From contig NZ_JAMXMC010000001.1 in assembly GCF_024055665.1 (NCBI RefSeq), positions 124,001 through 188,000 on the forward strand: a DNA stretch of 64,000 bases, read 5' to 3'. The notes below the pieces were generated by a model. It saw only the letters and a list, made by a program, of their open reading frames with translations. It searched no databases and was not told the origin of the DNA. Made by a program: the position numbers and the translations under genes. Positions 26,358 through 33,542 of the stretch are shown here, in pieces. This DNA comes from Ideonella oryzae (GTDB lineage: Bacteria > Pseudomonadota > Gammaproteobacteria > Burkholderiales > Burkholderiaceae_C). Within the stretch, counting starts at the first letter, position 1. Every line of letters starts with the position of its first letter.

Positions 26358-27608
26358 TTGGACCGCATTGCTTTCAAGTCACCAGCGCCCATTTCGTTGG
26401 CTGACATCGCTGATCAAGCCGAACGCGCAGTCGCCATGATGGCGCAGATCCGAACGGCGATGCTGGCGCCCACCGCCAGAAAGCTGCCGCCGATCTTCAA
26501 TCTCAGCCAGCTTGCTGCGCTGTGTGGCATCGAGAAGGGCTCTTTGAGTCACCGTCTGGGAAAGAGCGATCTGCCCGCAGGCAAGCTCAATGAGGCCGGC
26601 AGCCGAAGGGAGTTCAGCCTGGAAGAGGCTCGGACGTGGATCCGTGAATACCGCAAGGAGTGGCTGCGTCCACCCGGAGCCGAGGCGGTCACGATCAGCA
26701 TCGGTAACTTCAAGGGGGGCGTCAGCAAAACGACCACCGCCGTGACACTCGCCCAAGGGCTTTCGCTGCTGGGTCACCGGGTTTTGGTCATCGACACAGA
26801 CCCCCAAGGGTCCTTGACCACGTTGTTCGGCATCCTTCCGGACACAGAGGTGGAGGAGGGGGATACCATCCTGCCCCTGGCCATGGGCACAGAGACCTCC
26901 ATCCGCTACGCCATTCGATCGACCTATTGGACAGGCATCGATCTGGTTGCTGCCGCGCCGGTGCTGTTCGGTGCGGAGTTCGCGCTGCCCGCGCGGCAGA
27001 CCCAGGAGCCGGGATTCGAGTTCTGGCGCGTGCTGGATCTGGGTATCGACGATGTTCGAGACGAGTATGACGTGATCATCATTGACACGCCTCCAGCCCT
27101 GTCCTACACGACGATCAATGCCTTCATGGCGTCCAACGGCATCATCATGCCACTGCCGCCCAACGCACTGGACTTCGCCTCCGCCTCGCAGTTCTGGAGT
27201 CTCTTTTCGGATCTGACCGCGGAGCTGCTCACCAACCGGGGGCTGACCAAGGAATTCGACTTCATCCACATTCTCCTGGCCCGGGTGGATTCGACCGATG
27301 CGGCCAGCAACATCGTCCGGCAGTGGATCGGCCAGACCTATGCAGAGAAGGTGCTGCCGGTGGAGATCCCCAAGACCGCGGTGACCGGTGTGACCGCGGC
27401 GGAGTTTGGCACCGTCTACGACGTGGCGAAGTACGACGGATCGGCCCGCACCTTTAAGCGCGCACGTGATGCGTACGATTCCTTTGTCGGACACATTGAT
27501 GGTTCGATTCGGTCGGTATGGGCCAAGCAGGCCGTGACCGCGGGGCAGGGCAGGGCAGGGGTGTTGAACGGTTCAACAGCCGCCGCCAAGCAAGGAGCTA
27601 AGCGATGA
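26358..27608 (+). CDS. parA: ParA-family partition ATPase (type Ia)
   Basis: A 416-residue protein. The N-terminal 105 residues carry a helix-turn-helix (NLSQLAALCGIEKGSLSHRLG, residues 48-68), which marks the type Ia class that also represses its own operon. The ATPase domain has the deviant Walker A motif KGGVSKTT with Lys119 and Lys124, then DTDPQGS and IIIDTPP. The start is TTG at 26358, supported by an AAGGAG site 7 nt upstream; no ATG fits the family N-terminus. The 3' end carries a parS-like site encoding residues 402-407 (VLNGST). It overlaps parB by ATGA. Confidence 0.93.
   Translation: MDRIAFKSPAPISLADIADQAERAVAMMAQIRTAMLAPTARKLPPIFNLSQLAALCGIEKGSLSHRLGKSDLPAGKLNEAGSRREFSLEEARTWIREYRKEWLRPPGAEAVTISIGNFKGGVSKTTTAVTLAQGLSLLGHRVLVIDTDPQGSLTTLFGILPDTEVEEGDTILPLAMGTETSIRYAIRSTYWTGIDLVAAAPVLFGAEFALPARQTQEPGFEFWRVLDLGIDDVRDEYDVIIIDTPPALSYTTINAFMASNGIIMPLPPNALDFASASQFWSLFSDLTAELLTNRGLTKEFDFIHILLARVDSTDAASNIVRQWIGQTYAEKVLPVEIPKTAVTGVTAAEFGTVYDVAKYDGSARTFKRARDAYDSFVGHIDGSIRSVWAKQAVTAGQGRAGVLNGSTAAAKQGAKR
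27562..27578. repeat. parS-like site 2, inside the 3' end of parA
   Basis: A perfect 17-bp palindrome, TGTTGAACGGTTCAACA, within parA codons near the end, read as VLNGST. It lies only 27 bp before the parB start and is identical to the core of site 1. Confidence 0.85.
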
Positions 27609-28639
27609 GCAAGAAGTTGGCAGCCAAGGCAGGCCTGATTCAGGCGCTGAACCTGCCTCCGATGGCCTCTCAGCGCGCGGCTGCAGAGCCAACCCCGGAG
27701 CCTGCCAGACCTAAGACGGCGCCGGGGTCGATGCTTCAATTCATGTCTTCGCAAAGTGCGGCGATCAAGGAGGCAGAGGATCTCAAGGAGCGCCTCAAGG
27801 CATTCGACGGTGCCAGCCCTGTGCGGCAATTGGATCCCCGGTCGATCCGGCCATCCAAGTGGGCCAATCGTCACGATGCGTCGTTCGAAAATGCCGATTT
27901 CGCAGAGCTGAAGGCTGAGATCGAGTCGGCAGGTGGCAATGTGCAGCCAGTTCGTGTTCGCCCTCTTGCGGGGGTGTTGAACGGTTCAACGGGGCCGGTT
28001 GAGTACGAGATCGTGTTCGGGCATCGGCGGCACCGGGCCTGTCTGGAACTTGGCATCCCCGTGCGCGCGTTGGTGGAAGATGCCTCGGATCAGGAACTCT
28101 TCGAGGCCATGGAGCGGGAGAACCGCGGACGGAAGAATCTCAGCGCCTGGGAGCAGGGGTGCATGTACCGCAAGGCCCTGGATGAGGGCTTGTATCCCTC
28201 GCTGCGCAAGCTCGCGGAATCCGTGAAGGTGGACGTCTCGCTGGTGTCCAAGAGCGTGTCGCTGGCGCGCCTTCCTGAAGCGGTGGTGGCTGCCTTTCCC
28301 TCTCCGCTGGACATCCAGTTCCGTTGGGCGCAACCGTTAGCCGAGGCACTTCAGAAGGATCCGGATGGGGTTCTGCAGCGCGCTAAGCGCATCAAGGAAG
28401 AGGGCAGGGTGCTTGCGCCCGTCCAGGTGTTCGACAGGCTTTGCAAGCCGGAAGAGGGCGAGGGCGCACGCGATCGCGTGGAGGTGTCTTCCCACCGACT
28501 GCTCCGGCAGGGAAAGCTGGCCGCGACCGTGCAGTCGGATGCAAAGGGTCGGGTGACCGTCAAGCTGGAGCCCGGTGCGATCACGCCAGAGCGCTATCAG
28601 CAGTTGCTGGGCTGGTTGGATGGCTTTGTGAAGGCCTGA
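27605..28639 (+). CDS. parB: ParB-family partition protein
   Basis: A 344-residue centromere-binding protein. After a flexible N-terminal 75 residues comes the ParB/Srx fold, with the CTP-binding arginine-rich box GHRRHRA at residues 139-145 (GERRxRA in most ParBs) and ENRGRKNLSAWEQG following. A helix-turn-helix (SLRKLAESVKVDVSLVSKSV, about 199-218) should bind parS. A loop at residues 122-132, just before the box, is encoded by a parS-like palindrome and reads VLNGST, as at the end of ParA. It is followed by a strong terminator. Confidence 0.93.
   Translation: MSKKLAAKAGLIQALNLPPMASQRAAAEPTPEPARPKTAPGSMLQFMSSQSAAIKEAEDLKERLKAFDGASPVRQLDPRSIRPSKWANRHDASFENADFAELKAEIESAGGNVQPVRVRPLAGVLNGSTGPVEYEIVFGHRRHRACLELGIPVRALVEDASDQELFEAMERENRGRKNLSAWEQGCMYRKALDEGLYPSLRKLAESVKVDVSLVSKSVSLARLPEAVVAAFPSPLDIQFRWAQPLAEALQKDPDGVLQRAKRIKEEGRVLAPVQVFDRLCKPEEGEGARDRVEVSSHRLLRQGKLAATVQSDAKGRVTVKLEPGAITPERYQQLLGWLDGFVKA
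27976..27990. repeat. parS-like site 3, inside parB
   Basis: The 15-bp core palindrome GTTGAACGGTTCAAC within parB, encoding residues 124-129. It matches sites 1 and 2 over the core; the outer flank is broken on the right (G in place of A). Confidence 0.82.
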
Positions 28640-28668
28640 GCATTCGCGGCGCCGCGCAAAGGAAAAAG

Positions 28669-28697
28669 GGAAGGGGCCTCGGCCCCTTCTTTTTTTG
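28669..28697 (+). terminator. Rho-independent terminator after parB
   Basis: An 8-bp perfect GC-rich stem, AAGGGGCC / GGCCCCTT, with a 2-nt loop and a run of eight T. It ends 30-58 bp after the parB stop. Confidence 0.92.
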
Positions 28698-29524
28698 CAC
28701 ACGTTCGGCAGCAATTGTCCGCTCGCCTGGCGAGCCGAACGGGCCAGCAGAGTTGGGGGCGATCGGGAGGAAGTCTGGCAGAGGGATGAAGGGTGGGGGA
28801 GGGCAAGGCACGCCGCGAGGCGCGTGCGCGTCCTTTGCGAAACTCCGCGAGTCAGATGCTGTGGCGCACAGCCTTGCGGCAATCGCCCCTGCCTTCGGCG
28901 CCGGCGCGCTTTCGCTGAAACGGATCCGAGGCGGGGGGGTGGCGCGCGCTCGGATCTTGCCGATGTCCTCGGGCCGGTTGCGAGCCACGTGCTCAGGCCC
29001 TGTCATTGGGGTCTCTGGCTGGATCAGTCCCCGTCGATCAGTTGGTTGCTGAATGTGCGCGTCGGTCGACGGCGTGCTGTTGGCCATCTTGACGGGTTTG
29101 CCTTGCATCGCCCGATGCCGGCGCCGGGCGATGAGGCCGAGGCGTCTTCTCGTGCCTCATTCGTGGGCCATGGGGATATGAAGCCACGGATTCGTGAGGC
29201 TGCAGGAGCCTTGCATCCGTGTCGCGGCTTGCATGATCAGCGGCATGACCCATGTGCACTCACAGGTTTGGAACTCGGCTGGCTGCGGTACCACCGCCCT
29301 CAGCTTGATCTGCCAGGAGACAGGTACAGGCGCTGCGCCGCCAAGAGCATTGCCTCAGCGCTCAACGGGGTGGGCCTTGCGGCGCAGCAGGGCTGCGACG
29401 CGTCACCACCGTTTGGGCAAGGCGAATGCTGACCGGGGCCAGGCGTGTGCTCTCTAAGTCATTGATGTGTCAGAGCTTTTGGGCGATCGGCCACTTTTAA
29501 CAAGATTTGAAGATTATTTTTAAT
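28698..29524. other. Gene-poor stretch downstream of parB
   Basis: About 830 bp in which I recognise no gene. Several frames stay open for 70-245 codons, but they read as low-complexity Arg/Pro/Ala sequence or run through the parB terminator, and none has a convincing ribosome-binding site. The stretch separates the partition locus from the accessory cluster and may be decayed DNA. Confidence 0.5.
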
Positions 29525-29550
29525 ACTAAGATTATTACGATAATCTTAGT
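29525..29550. repeat. Perfect AT-rich palindrome
   Basis: Two 11-bp arms, ACTAAGATTAT and ATAATCTTAGT, are perfectly complementary around a 4-bp TACG centre. The flanking 80 bp are AT-rich, unlike the rest of the window. It lies 17 bp upstream of a short decayed-looking ORF. An operator or a mobile-element end would both fit. Confidence 0.7.
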
Positions 29551-29566
29551 TAACTAGTCCGAGGAG

Positions 29567-29851
29567 TTGCTCGACACGCTGATGCAAGCGCTCGACCAGC
29601 CAACTCAACGACTACCTCGCATCGGCTTTCATCGCGCTCTCCGTTGGCTGGCCGACGGAGAGCGCATCGTCACCGAGCAGGACTGTGACAAGCCCAAGCC
29701 CATCTACCTACATCGAAGTGGCCAACCAAGCGGCGCAGTGGCTGGCCGGGCACACCGGGGGGGTTGCTCAGAGCAACGTCATGGAGGCCTTGGCCAACAT
29801 TCCCACCGCGGCTTTGGCGGAGCACGTGGTCGCAGCTTCCAAGCCGATGTG
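29567..29851 (+). pseudogene. Possible decayed gene with a frameshift
   Basis: A TTG at 29567, just after an AT-rich palindrome, opens a plausible protein (LLDTLMQALDQPTQRLP...) for about 45 codons. Near 29700 the protein-like reading moves to another frame, which continues IEVANQAAQWLAGHTGG and ends at a stop at 29851 followed by a GC-rich hairpin. I read this as one small gene broken by a frameshift. The family was not recognised, and it may instead be two unrelated fragments. Confidence 0.3.
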
Positions 29852-29853
29852 AA

Positions 29854-29882
29854 GCCCCCCCGGGCTGCATGAGCCGGGGGGC
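29854..29882. terminator. GC-rich hairpin, possible terminator
   Basis: A stem GCCCCCCCGG / CCGGGGGGC with a 10-nt loop, placed between the decayed ORF and the convergent TetR gene end. No T-run follows on the plus strand, so termination is uncertain. Confidence 0.4.
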
Positions 29883-29895
29883 GTTCTGACAATAC

Positions 29896-30504
29896 CTAGC
29901 CGGCTCTGCGCCGGCGCCCGGGCGCCGTGGCCGTTGTCCGTGGTGCCATCGATCCCAGGATGGCTTCGCGACAGACCACGAGGATCTCCTCGGCCAGAGG
30001 AGAGTCGTCGGGGCAGGCTCTGGACAGGACGATGGCGCCCACGGCATGCGCCAGCGTATCCAGGATTCTCGCCCGCGCCTGATCAGGATCCGTGCCGGGA
30101 GAACTGCTCTGTTGGCTCAGGTCGGCGACCAGATTCTCGATGCCGTCAGCGAAGGCTGCACGGACGGATTCAGGCTGCCGCGCAGCATCGCCACCCAATG
30201 CGGCCATCGTGCACCCGACGGCACGGTGGTCACGATGCGCCCGTGAGAGGTACTGCTTCACGAACTCCTTCGGATCCACCCCATCGGCCAACGCAATCGT
30301 CTGACCGATGCCGCATGCCGTCGACTCCGCAATCAGATCGGCTTTGGAGCCGAACTGCTTGTAGAAGCCACCGTGGGTGAAACCGGCCGCGGCCATCAAA
30401 TCGGCCACGCCGACGCCGTCGAAGCCACGCTCTCGAAACAGCTGGGAAGCTGTCTCGACCACATGGGCGCGGTTCGCCTGTGCCTGTGCCTTGCTGACTT
30501 TCAT
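29896..30504 (-). CDS. TetR/AcrR-family transcriptional regulator
   Basis: A 202-residue repressor-type regulator. The N-terminal TetR helix-turn-helix spans about residues 10-56 (GVADLMAAAGFTHGGFYKQFGSK). The ligand-binding C-terminal domain carries a Cys in AVGCTMAAL, typical of the subgroup controlling quinone or aldehyde detoxification genes. It is divergent from the SDR gene that opens the catabolic cluster. A 17-bp perfect palindrome between them is the likely operator. Confidence 0.92.
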   Translation of the reverse strand: MKVSKAQAQANRAHVVETASQLFRERGFDGVGVADLMAAAGFTHGGFYKQFGSKADLIAESTACGIGQTIALADGVDPKEFVKQYLSRAHRDHRAVGCTMAALGGDAARQPESVRAAFADGIENLVADLSQQSSSPGTDPDQARARILDTLAHAVGAIVLSRACPDDSPLAEEILVVCREAILGSMAPRTTATAPGRRRRAG

Positions 30505-30697
30505 GCGTTCTCGTGGTGGATTTCACGCTTGGGGTGCTCGCCAATTGTATATTGATGTCAAGCATAATCAAAACATTGACTTTAAAGATGATGACCGTCA
30601 TCATATGGCCTGCTTCAACCAGGCGCCTGCTCACTGCAAGGCGCATTGCGCCGGCCAGCTTCGGCAAACGGCGTGCACAACCAAGGAAAGCTCAGCC
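30505..30697. promoter_or_regulatory. Divergent promoter with candidate TetR operator
   Basis: A 193-bp gap. It contains the perfect palindrome ATGATGACCGTCATCAT (8-bp arms, central C) at 30588-30604. A -35-like TTGACT lies at 30576-30581, so the palindrome covers the spacer and -10 region of a promoter reading toward the SDR gene, as expected for repression by the divergent TetR protein. Confidence 0.65.
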
Positions 30698-31486
30698 ATG
30701 ACAAGCCTGCCTGCAGTTCTCATCACCGGGGCATCCAGCGGCATCGGTGCCGTCTACGCGGACCGCCTCGCCCGGCGTGGCCATGAGCTCGTGCTAGTGG
30801 CGCGCGACAAAGCCCGCCTTGATGCCTCCGCTGCACGTCTGCGGGAAACCTATGGCGTCGAGGTCAATGTGCTTCAAGCCGATCTGACTGCGCAGTCCGA
30901 CCTCGCGACCGTGGAGGCGCGGCTGCGCGACGACACCCGCATCCAGATCCTCGTCAACAACGCCGGCATCGCGCAATCCGGGGACTTCCTCCAACAGAGT
31001 GCGGTAAGCATCGATGCGCTGATTGCCCTCAATGCCACGGCACTGACACGGCTGGCTGCGGCGATCGCTCCGCGGCTCGTCCAAGTCGGGGCGGGCACCA
31101 TCGTGAACATCAGTTCAGTGGTGGGGCTCGCGCCTGAACTCGGCATGTCGATCTACGGTGCGACCAAGGCCTTCGTCTTGTTCCTGTCGCAGGGGCTCCA
31201 TCTTGAGCTCTCGCCCAAAGGCATCTATGTGCAGGCCGTGCTGCCGGCGGCGACGCGCACGGAGATTTGGGAGCGCGCCGGCATCGACGTCAACATCCTC
31301 CCCGAAGTCATGGACGTTGAAGAGTTGGTCGATGCCGCTTTGGTCGGCTACGACCGCCGAGAGCTCGTCACGATTCCCCCGCTCCATGTGGCCGAGCGCT
31401 GGGATGTGCTTGACGGCGCACGTCAAGGGCTGCTGTCTGATGTTCGGCAAGCCCATGCAGCCGATCGCTATCGGCACCAAGCCTGA
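30698..31486 (+). CDS. Short-chain dehydrogenase/reductase
   Basis: A 262-residue classical SDR. TGASSGIG at residues 10-17 is the nucleotide-binding motif, NNAG lies near 88 and the catalytic YGATK near 151-155. The residues after the second strand (ARDKAR) suggest NADP use. It opens a run of five oxidoreductase and hydrolase genes on the plus strand. The ATG at 30698 gives the normal start; the frame is open upstream but crosses the promoter and TetR gene. Confidence 0.92.
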   Translation: MTSLPAVLITGASSGIGAVYADRLARRGHELVLVARDKARLDASAARLRETYGVEVNVLQADLTAQSDLATVEARLRDDTRIQILVNNAGIAQSGDFLQQSAVSIDALIALNATALTRLAAAIAPRLVQVGAGTIVNISSVVGLAPELGMSIYGATKAFVLFLSQGLHLELSPKGIYVQAVLPAATRTEIWERAGIDVNILPEVMDVEELVDAALVGYDRRELVTIPPLHVAERWDVLDGARQGLLSDVRQAHAADRYRHQA

Positions 31487-31518
31487 ACGGTCCCTTCCTC
31501 GTCACTCGGAATTCCACC

Positions 31519-32484
31519 ATGCCCATCGCCCTCATCAGGTCCGTCTTCTGCGCGTTCGCGCTGCTCGGTGTCTTGACATCTCCGAGCGTCCTGGCGAGGG
31601 ACGTGTCTTCCGTCAGCGAGACTGGCGAGCACAGTCAGCAAGCTCAAGCGTTGACGTGGAAGAACGTGCCGACCCAACGCATCGCGGTTGGCGATGTGAG
31701 CTTTTCCTACCGCGAACTCGGGCAGCAGAATGATGGCCCCCCTGTGGTCCTTCTCGCCCACCTCGCTGCGGTGCTGGACAACTGGGATCCGCGCATCGTG
31801 GACGGGCTTGCCACGACACATCACGTGATCGCGTTCGACAACCGTGGCGTGGGCTCGTCCACCGGTTGGCCGGCCAACACCATCGAGCAGATGGCTGGCG
31901 ATGCCATCAGCTTCATGCACGCCAAGGGCTTCACGCAGGTCGACCTCTTCGGCTTCTCCATGGGGGGAATGATCGCGCAGGAGATCGTGCAGAAGGAGCC
32001 GCAACTGGTTCGCAAGATGATCCTTGCCGGGACAGGCCCTGCCGGGGGCGAGGGCATCAGTACCGTGGCAGGTGTGGCGAACTTCGATTTGATCCGCGCG
32101 AAGCTGACCGGCCAGGACCCCAAGCAATACCTGTTCTTCACCCGCACCCCGAATGGAATCGCGGCCGGTCAAGCGTTTCTGAAGCGACTGCAGGAACGCA
32201 CGGACGACCGAGATACCGAGATCGCCGTCTGGGCCTACGTGTCGCAGTTGCAGGCGTTGAGCGCATGGGGGCAAAAGCCAGCGGCGGATCTCTCCCTCAT
32301 CAAGCAGCCAGTGCTCGTGGCCAATGGCGACGATGACCGGATGGTGCCGACCCTCAACTCCTACGACCTCGCCAAGCGTCTGCCCAATGCCCAGTTGGTC
32401 ATCTACCCGGATGCAGGTCACGGCAGCATCTTCCAGTTTCACGAGGACTTCGTCCCCAAGGCACTGGCCTTCCTGTCCCACTGA
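31519..32484 (+). CDS. Exported alpha/beta hydrolase
   Basis: A 321-residue alpha/beta-hydrolase-fold enzyme with a signal peptide (about residues 1-27, cleavage after VLA). The nucleophile elbow is FGFSMGG, the acid lies in NGDDDRMVP, and the catalytic His is in DAGHGSIF. The oxyanion-hole region is LLAHLAAVLDNWDP. It is clearly paralogous to the next gene, which lacks a signal peptide. Substrate unknown; esterase, lactonase or dehalogenase activity are all possible in this fold. Confidence 0.9.
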   Translation: MPIALIRSVFCAFALLGVLTSPSVLARDVSSVSETGEHSQQAQALTWKNVPTQRIAVGDVSFSYRELGQQNDGPPVVLLAHLAAVLDNWDPRIVDGLATTHHVIAFDNRGVGSSTGWPANTIEQMAGDAISFMHAKGFTQVDLFGFSMGGMIAQEIVQKEPQLVRKMILAGTGPAGGEGISTVAGVANFDLIRAKLTGQDPKQYLFFTRTPNGIAAGQAFLKRLQERTDDRDTEIAVWAYVSQLQALSAWGQKPAADLSLIKQPVLVANGDDDRMVPTLNSYDLAKRLPNAQLVIYPDAGHGSIFQFHEDFVPKALAFLSH

Positions 32485-32498
32485 GATCGAGGCCCCTC

Positions 32499-33344
32499 AT
32501 GAGTCACACCCATCTCACCGCCCCCACCCAATTCCTGAACGTCGATGGCGCGCAGCTCGCCTATCGGCGCTGGGGCAATGCCACCACGGGCCAGCCGCCG
32601 CTGCTGATGTTGCAGCACTTCCGTGGCGGCATGGACCACTGGGATCCGTTGATGACCGATGGCCTGGCTGAAGGCAGAGAGGTGATCCTCTTCAATGGTC
32701 GTGGTGTCTCCTCCTCTGGCGGGGTGCCACGCACCCGCATTGAGGACATGGTCGACGACGCGGCCGCCTTCGCCCGCTCGCTGGGCCTGACCCAGATGGA
32801 TGTGCTGGGCTTTTCTCTGGGCGGCTTCCAGGCGCTCGATCTGACCTGGCGCCATCCGAAGCTGGTGCGCAAACTGATGTTGCTGGGCACCGGCCCCCGA
32901 GGGGGCGACCCGGACATGGAGGCCCGGGTGTTGGAGACGGCCGTCAACCCAGTCCCCGTCCTCGAAGATTTCATGTATCTGTTCTTCGGACGTTCGCCAC
33001 AGGCACAACAGGCGGCACGGGAGTTCTGGGCGCGCCGGCACCAGCGTGCGGACCAGGATCCCCCCTCCTCTGCCGAGGCCGCGAAGGCACAGATCGAGGC
33101 CAACATGCACTACCTGCCGAGGTTGCAGGAAGACGATCCCTTTGCCTATCTGCGTGACATCACGCAGCCCACGTTCATCCTCAACGGCGTGCACGACGTG
33201 ATGGTGCCGACCGTCAATTCGTTCTACATGGCCCGCAACCTGCCGAACGCCCAGCTGTTCATCTACCCCGATGCGGGGCACGGCGCTCAGTTCCAGTGTC
33301 CGCAGCGGTTCCTGCGCCACGCGGTCCAGTTTCTCGGCGAGTGA
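32499..33344 (+). CDS. Cytoplasmic alpha/beta hydrolase, paralogue of the preceding gene
   Basis: A 281-residue alpha/beta hydrolase with nucleophile elbow LGFSLGG, an acid in NGVHDVMVP and the catalytic His in DAGHGAQFQ. The C-terminal third matches the upstream hydrolase closely (MVPTxNS, LPNAQLxIYPDAGHG). It starts 14 bp after that gene and lacks a signal peptide, so a duplicated pair appears to act on either side of the membrane. Substrate unknown. Confidence 0.9.
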   Translation: MSHTHLTAPTQFLNVDGAQLAYRRWGNATTGQPPLLMLQHFRGGMDHWDPLMTDGLAEGREVILFNGRGVSSSGGVPRTRIEDMVDDAAAFARSLGLTQMDVLGFSLGGFQALDLTWRHPKLVRKLMLLGTGPRGGDPDMEARVLETAVNPVPVLEDFMYLFFGRSPQAQQAAREFWARRHQRADQDPPSSAEAAKAQIEANMHYLPRLQEDDPFAYLRDITQPTFILNGVHDVMVPTVNSFYMARNLPNAQLFIYPDAGHGAQFQCPQRFLRHAVQFLGE

Positions 33345-33393
33345 CGAGCCCTGTCGCTCAGCCCGCCTTCCAAAGCTTCCACAGGTTCCCGTC

Positions 33394-33534
33394 ATGCTGA
33401 AGTTCAAGTTCCTGCTGTGGGCGTTTGCCCAGATCCTCAAGCGCAAGATCCGCAGCAATGCCGACTGCGCGCGCTACGTCGCGAACCTTCAGCCCTCCAA
33501 GCGCGTCTCCCCCTACGACCGTACGGCCTTCTGA
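33394..33534 (+). CDS. Small 46-residue protein, function unknown
   Basis: A short ORF fitted exactly between the second hydrolase and the Old Yellow Enzyme gene, ending 8 bp before the latter. It has a hydrophobic N-terminus (LKFKFLLWAFAQIL) and a basic, polar remainder ending RVSPYDRTAF. Not recognised. It may be a real small amphipathic protein or the remaining N-terminus of a longer protein lost from the cluster. Confidence 0.45.
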   Translation: MLKFKFLLWAFAQILKRKIRSNADCARYVANLQPSKRVSPYDRTAF

Positions 33535-33542
33535 GGTAGCCC

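Noticed and set aside
27562..27990. VLNGST in ParA and ParB as a shared protein motif
   Set aside because: The shared peptide is explained by the same 15-bp palindrome in the same frame; conservation at the DNA level is the simpler reading.
28581..29108. Minus-strand ORF of 175 codons downstream of parB
   Set aside because: It reads straight through the parB terminator (QKKKGPRPLPFF is the terminator translated) and has no family resemblance.
28640..29895. Toxin-antitoxin module near the partition locus
   Set aside because: No pair of small overlapping ORFs with RelE, MazF, VapC or antitoxin features was found.
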